From the NCBI GenBank assembly GCA_900175165.2, contig FWWN02000284.1:1-64000 (forward strand): 64,000 bases of DNA, read 5' to 3'. This stretch comes from Rhizomucor pusillus (taxonomy: Eukaryota > Mucoromycota > Mucoromycetes > Mucorales > Lichtheimiaceae). Below, piece by piece: positions 59,584 through 64,000 of this stretch; positions within the stretch are counted from its first letter, which is position 1; each line of letters begins with the position of its first letter. The position numbers and the translations under genes are program-made. The notes beneath the pieces are model-generated. The model did not search any database. It was not told where the DNA came from and saw only the letters and a list, made by a program, of their open reading frames with translations.

Positions 59584-61378
59584 ATGCGTTTTACTACTTC
59601 CAAACCTCGTTTTCCTTCACCAAATTGCTGTCCGCACAACAGTCAAGAGCCAATACCCCAGCAATTTAAGCACCTGGATCATCCTATAATCAACGAATAT
59701 CCGAGGATAAAAGCCGCCTTGCATGAGAGAACACTGCTCGACGACAAGAGCGTGTTGCTTTGCATGCAAGCACTGCTGGAGGTTGCTGCGACGCAGAGTG
59801 CGGCACCGCGACGTCTTCCCACCAAAACCCGCCTTTCACGATGGTTCAGTCGAAAACGAGTGAGTCCCGAAAACATTCCATCAGCAGCTTCCTTGACGCC
59901 TACGCTTTCCCGTGAAACAACAAGCCTCGCTTCGTCTACGACCATGTCTTCTGAAAATGTATCCACCGCACCAAGCACGCCGCCGCCGAAACCGCCAAAA
60001 CGAAGCAAGAGCAGCTTGAGTCTCATGTTCTCAAAAATCGGCAAAAAGTTCAACAGTGTGATAAACCGGCAGGGTTCAAAGCAACAGCTACTTGATGACG
60101 AGCACCTTATCTCAATTGTCCTGACAAAAAAGACCCTCAACGGTGGTGGCAGGCTTTTGATGGATAACAAGGATGGCAGCAGCTGGGTGGTGGATTACAA
60201 CAACAACAACAACAAAAGATCATCACCCTCACTCACTATCAACCAATCCGTGCTGGACACAAAGGAAAAGGAACAACAAAGTATAATTACAACAGCCCAA
60301 AGTGAAATCAACAAAGACAACAATAACAAGGTCACAGAAGCGCAAAAGATAGCTAATATATGGAGAGAGGAAAACGCAGCAGATTTTGATTATGATGATG
60401 ATCATGAAAATTCCTTGGTTGATCCACCATCATCATCGTCCTTGACTGAGGATTATCAGTCTCTAAAGCTTCTTGATCGCCGCAGCAGCCAACAAGAGGA
60501 TACAGTCCACTCAAATGATGATATTTTCGTTGAAGATGTGAGCAACAGCGGCAGCGTGGAGAATAGCAGCATTACCGGCGATCACGATAGCCTCGAGCGC
60601 GACTTTAGTCTCACTGATTTTGCACATTACAACCGGATGATGGCGCGGCCATTGCATGATATTATTTGGCAAGAAAAGTTCCATGTGGAACAAAAAGATG
60701 AACAGAAAATGTACATGACTGTAAAAAGGTAAGTTGCCATGTCATTGTCCTCGCAGTGATAAACCTTAACCTTATTCAACAGTGTTGTTTGGGCATTGTA
60801 TCGCGTCATTTGCCACAACCACGCGTTTGGTCTGTTCCGCGCCGATCCCTGCTACCGCGGCTCACCGCTCTTCACTGACGAAGACCCAGATGGTTCGCGC
60901 ACGCTATATAACTCAAAACCCGTTACCACGTATCACGACATCCTTAACCAAATTGCTTATATTTTGGACTGCGGCGATCTCGTAGCAGAGCATGTTATCC
61001 TGGCATTTGTATATATTCACCGCATGCTCGAAACTTCACGGCAACATCTCTGCGATGTCAACTGGCGCTTGATTGTATTACTCGGTTTTCTCATTGCAGT
61101 AAAAGTATGGGACGACTGCGCTGTTTTCAATATGGATTTTGTCCAGATATTTCCAGAACTGACGGTCGAACTCATGTAAGTTTATCATAAAAGACTTTAT
61201 AAATGTCAAAGTTCCTGTGACATTGACTTATAACGTATTTAGCAATGCCACTGAAAAACAATTCTTGCAAGATATCGACTACAACGTCGCATGTGTACCA
61301 CCCGAATTTGCACGAACATACCAAGATCTACAAGCTCTGCTGCTGATTTCGCCTTATGCTGATTCACAAAGAGATTAA
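59584..61378 (+). CDS. Cyclin-fold protein with a long disordered N-terminus
   Basis: The first exon (to about 60729) encodes ~380 mostly disordered residues with Ser/Thr, polyPro (STPPPKPPKRSKSS), Asn and Asp-rich stretches. A short helical motif near the start (RIKAALHERTLLDDKSVLLC) may be functional. The cyclin box lies in exons 2-3: SVVWALYRVICHNHAFGLF, TTYHDILNQIAYILDCGDLV, HVILAFVYIHRMLE (helix 2-3), NWRLIVLLGFLIAVKVWDDC (the KVWDD cyclin signature) and NATEKQFLQDIDYNV. This is the single-box layout of the PHO80/PCL-like cyclins. It should bind a Pho85-class kinase. The stop is 39 bases from that of the convergent SNF8 gene. Total ~560 residues. Confidence 0.82.
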
Positions 61379-61417
61379 GACAGGGTGATTATGGCAGGAG
61401 TGGGAATAAACTCTTCT

Positions 61418-62528
61418 TTACAGTGCAGACTCTTCTCCATCGAGTGAAAAGTAGCTGGGTATCCAATATGTATCTACTTCACCCTGCTGGTCGATCCAAG
61501 ATAGACCGTCTTGCAGTAGATGTTGCTAGGGAAAGAAGGCGTAAATTAGTTGCGCATGCTTTCCGTACATATCCAAATCAACTTACAAAAGCTGTTTCTA
61601 TGCGCGCATCGTTCCAATTGAGTGCGCTGCGCACCATATTTGCATCAATGTAACCAGTTTTCTATCTTGATTGTGAGTTGCATTGCTTAGCGGCATGCGT
61701 TCATGCATCGACTCTGACCTGTGCTAGCAGCAGTAACGCTGACTGATCTTTATCAAGCTCCTTTGGCACGGAGCGCACCATCTTGCGATCGCCAATCTGT
61801 AATATTTGGAAACCTCCGCTGAGAGGCTTCAAGGTCCTTATTGCGCGTACTATGTCATCCCTGTATGCAATCACTTAGCATCTTATTATGTAGAAAGAAA
61901 CGTTTGAATGTACTTACTCTGTAATTTCTTGCTGTTTCAACTTTGTGCTCCTCATAGCTTCCAAGCGCTTTTTGAGATCCTGAAGCTCTGTTAAACCTCC
62001 ATCGCGCGGACGGCTTTCCATGCAGCTTTCAATGATTTGAATACCGAGCTCGTAGTAAAAGTCGCCTACACCTAGCAGATCCGCCCAGAAACCCTTGTTG
62101 GCTGTATATGCATTTTAGTATTAATGCAAACAACTCTGGTGAAGAAAGGGACGCACATGCCAGTGGATCTACGCCGATATTTGCACACATCTTTTGAAAA
62201 TGGTTACGAAAAGTGGGATCTTTGCGAATATCTTTGCGATGTTTCCTTGCAAATTCTTGCAAATTCGTCTTGAACGTCTCTAATTGCTTTTGAAGCTAAG
62301 GTCATATGAGTTTATCGTTCCTGGGTTTTTGGGCAGTCTTGGCAAGCAATAATACCTGATCGAGTTCTTTGGCCGCGATGCTGTCACCAATCTGCTGAAA
62401 ATCTTTCTACAAGGTTAAGTTTCAGAAAGTGACGTTCTTTCCACTTGGCCGAGTTAGTCTGTCTGCATTCTTACGTCTCTCCGTTGTCGCTGCTGTGCAT
62501 GAGCTAATCCTACGGGTCTTCGTCTCAT
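61418..62528 (-). CDS. SNF8: ESCRT-II subunit Snf8/Vps22
   Basis: Snf8 holds ESCRT-II together for sorting ubiquitinated cargo into multivesicular bodies. About seven short exons. MRRRPVGLAHAQQRQRRD is the conserved start. Then LQEFARKHRKDIRKDPTFRN, MCANIGVDPLA, GFWADLLGVGDFYYELGIQI, GGLTELQDLKKRLE, DDIVRAIRTLKPLSGGFQIL and KMVRSVPKELDKDQSALLLL. An intron with GTCAGA donor joins LAQ to KTGYIDANMVRSALNWNDAR, and the last exon gives QHLLQDGLSWIDQQGEVDTY and WIPSYF, ending GEESAL. These are the two winged-helix domains in full. Reading only the uninterrupted frame would lose the second; a plus-strand frame at 61423-61653 is its shadow. Confidence 0.93.
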
Positions 62529-62634
62529 AGTGGAAACCCGTTAGCTGAGTTGGTGTCACTTCAATGCGATTGAAAAGCTGCTGGAAAGCAATTCGGGTCT
62601 TGTTGCGGTCCCACTTGGCAGCAGAGCAGCGATA
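62529..62634. promoter_or_regulatory. Short divergent promoter
   Basis: Only 106 bases separate the ATGs of SNF8 (-) and COG8 (+), so the two trafficking genes must share or abut promoter elements. No TATA box seen. Confidence 0.5.
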
Positions 62635-64000
62635 ATGTCGACGACGGCGTTGGACGAAACTGATGAACTTTACAAATTGCTTGCAAACTCATGGACCGAG
62701 CGAGAACACGAGAAAGTGCGTGGCGACTCACAGTGGACACGCGAATATCTGGCTCGTTTAACAAGCTTGCCTCTTGATGAGCTCGTACGCGAACCTGCAG
62801 AGCTTCGAGCAGAAAAAGCGAAGCTGGAACAAGATGCACAGCAGCTTGCGTTTGAGGATTACCCAGCGCTTATACATGCTCAGACGTGTCGCCAACAGGT
62901 TCACACGGCCCTCGACGATTTGGATGCGCATCTTGACGGATTCCTCGAAACTGTGCCTGAACTACAGCAAGCGTGCGATGCATTTGCAAAGATGGCAGAG
63001 ACGCTAGCGACCGAGCGACGGAAAGTTACACGCGTCATGGAATATCACAACACATTGACGGATCTTTTAGAGATCCCACAGCTTATGGAGACATGCGTTT
63101 GGAATGGATATTTCTCGGAGGCTATGGATCTTGCATCGCATGTCCGACTGCTCCTCGTCAAATATCCGTTGCCCATTGTCCGCAACATCCACGATCAAGT
63201 CCAGGCATCTGCAGATCTGATGCTCGCACAGCTTATATCGCATTTGAAACGCCCTATTAAACTTGCAGCAGCCATGAATGTCATTGGACACTTGCGGCGG
63301 ATGGATGTTTTCGAGTCAGAGAACGAGTTGCGTGTTGTATTCCTGTCCTGCAGGCACAAGTATCTTTCACAGCGACTAGAGCGACTGAAACCAACGGACG
63401 AAACTTTCTCGCGACAAGCAGCATTTGATTATTTAAAACGGTACATTGACGTGATGCGAGAGCAAATGTTTGAAATCGCAACGCATTACATGTCAGTATT
63501 TTCCCATCAAGACCAGAACAGCATTCTTATTCTTTCAGACTACATGACTCAAATTGTTGGCGAAATCAAAAAGACTCTGGAGACTTACTTGAAACAGATC
63601 CACGATACCTCGGCGCTGGCGTCGCTCCTAACACAAATTCAATACTGCGGCATGTCACTCGGTCGCATCGGTCTCGATTTCCGGCACTTGTTCGTACAGG
63701 CATTCGAAGATACTATGCGACCTTTGATTTTAAAACGAATTGACGACGCAACGTCAGAGCTTGTAAAGAATTTATCGACTAACGACAAGCCTAGCATGCG
63801 GATGTCTGCTAGCAAACTAGGACTGCATCAGGACAGTGCGCAAACTCAACCAAATCAACCACCCATGTTGCTAGTCGACTATCCACCGATCGCAATATTC
63901 ACAAATAATATTTTAACCGCCTTCAATGCACTTCGCTTGTTACCTGCCGTCAGCCTCTTGAAACCGGTGAGTCGGCACTTGGATGCATGCTTCCTCGAAA
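62635..64000 (+). CDS. COG8: Conserved oligomeric Golgi complex subunit 8 (partial)
   Basis: MSTTALDETDELYKLLANSW at 62635 opens a frame with no intron for about 455 codons, cut by the right edge. It is the Dor1/Cog8 family: YLARLTSLPLDELVREPAEL, AFEDYPALIHAQTCRQQVHT, HNTLTDLLEIPQLMETCVWN, GYFSEAMDLASHVRLLLVKY, IKLAAAMNVIGHLRRMDVF and VVFLSCRHKYLSQRLERL. The helical rod then continues with LLTQIQYCGMSLGRIGLDFR. Cog8 tethers vesicles for retrograde transport within the Golgi, pairing lobes A and B through Cog1. The C-terminal part lies outside the window. Codon use matches its neighbours. Confidence 0.93.
   Translation, partial: MSTTALDETDELYKLLANSWTEREHEKVRGDSQWTREYLARLTSLPLDELVREPAELRAEKAKLEQDAQQLAFEDYPALIHAQTCRQQVHTALDDLDAHLDGFLETVPELQQACDAFAKMAETLATERRKVTRVMEYHNTLTDLLEIPQLMETCVWNGYFSEAMDLASHVRLLLVKYPLPIVRNIHDQVQASADLMLAQLISHLKRPIKLAAAMNVIGHLRRMDVFESENELRVVFLSCRHKYLSQRLERLKPTDETFSRQAAFDYLKRYIDVMREQMFEIATHYMSVFSHQDQNSILILSDYMTQIVGEIKKTLETYLKQIHDTSALASLLTQIQYCGMSLGRIGLDFRHLFVQAFEDTMRPLILKRIDDATSELVKNLSTNDKPSMRMSASKLGLHQDSAQTQPNQPPMLLVDYPPIAIFTNNILTAFNALRLLPAVSLLKPVSRHLDACFLE

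Noticed and set aside
61423..61653. Plus-strand 76-codon frame after the cyclin gene
   Set aside because: The minus strand encodes the last two exons of SNF8 here, with correct splice sites and family match.

Overview
This window looks like nuclear DNA from an early-diverging filamentous fungus, most likely Mucoromycota (Mucorales-like). Almost every gene is broken by several short GT-AG introns of about 45-80 bases, intergenic gaps are small, and the gene set is purely eukaryotic (V-ATPase, GARP, COG, ESCRT-II, ubiquitin, nucleolar and replication proteins). There is no operon, bacterial promoter or CRISPR array. The genus is an inference; I could not search a database. Exon joins were worked out by eye from splice consensus plus family similarity.

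Left part (1-17000): a MAT2B-like reductase, a highly biased secreted amphipathic protein with its own TATA box, a DCAF7/WDR68 WD40 scaffold, a two-domain biotin-protein ligase, a mitochondrial dicarboxylate carrier, a Cdc34/UBE2R ubiquitin-conjugating enzyme containing a 10-base microexon, and a tRNA-Ser(GCT).

First accessory island (17000-23300): no intact gene. It holds a 260-base fold-back element, two GC-rich double-hairpin units in AT-rich DNA, and a decayed ~3.2 kb gene with a GIY-YIG-like region, several frame changes and two in-frame TAA codons.

Middle (23300-41400): a membrane M13 metallopeptidase, an Ett1/Nro1-like protein, V-ATPase catalytic subunit A (no intein), a long protein resembling the Fanconi core subunit FAAP100, a kinase-derived protein with no N-lobe and no catalytic motifs, a coiled-coil double zinc-knuckle protein, and a GNAT acetyltransferase.

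Second accessory island (41400-45290): relics only, including a FAR1-type (Mutator-like) DNA-binding fragment and a broken gene whose tail resembles the TnpB/Fanzor zinc-ribbon and RuvC-III signature.

Right part (45300-64000) is very dense: SETD9-like SET protein, Imp3, a mitochondrial-targeted protein, Vps51, a BAR-SH3 protein, a polyQ/RS-rich protein, a SWIM-RING protein, Mcm10, a cyclin, Snf8/Vps22 and Cog8 (cut by the right edge). Neighbours share short divergent promoters (103-106 bases between start codons) or nearly touching convergent ends (16 and 39 bases between stops). Three genes serve membrane traffic (VPS51 in GARP, SNF8 in ESCRT-II, COG8 in COG), but nothing shows that they are co-regulated.
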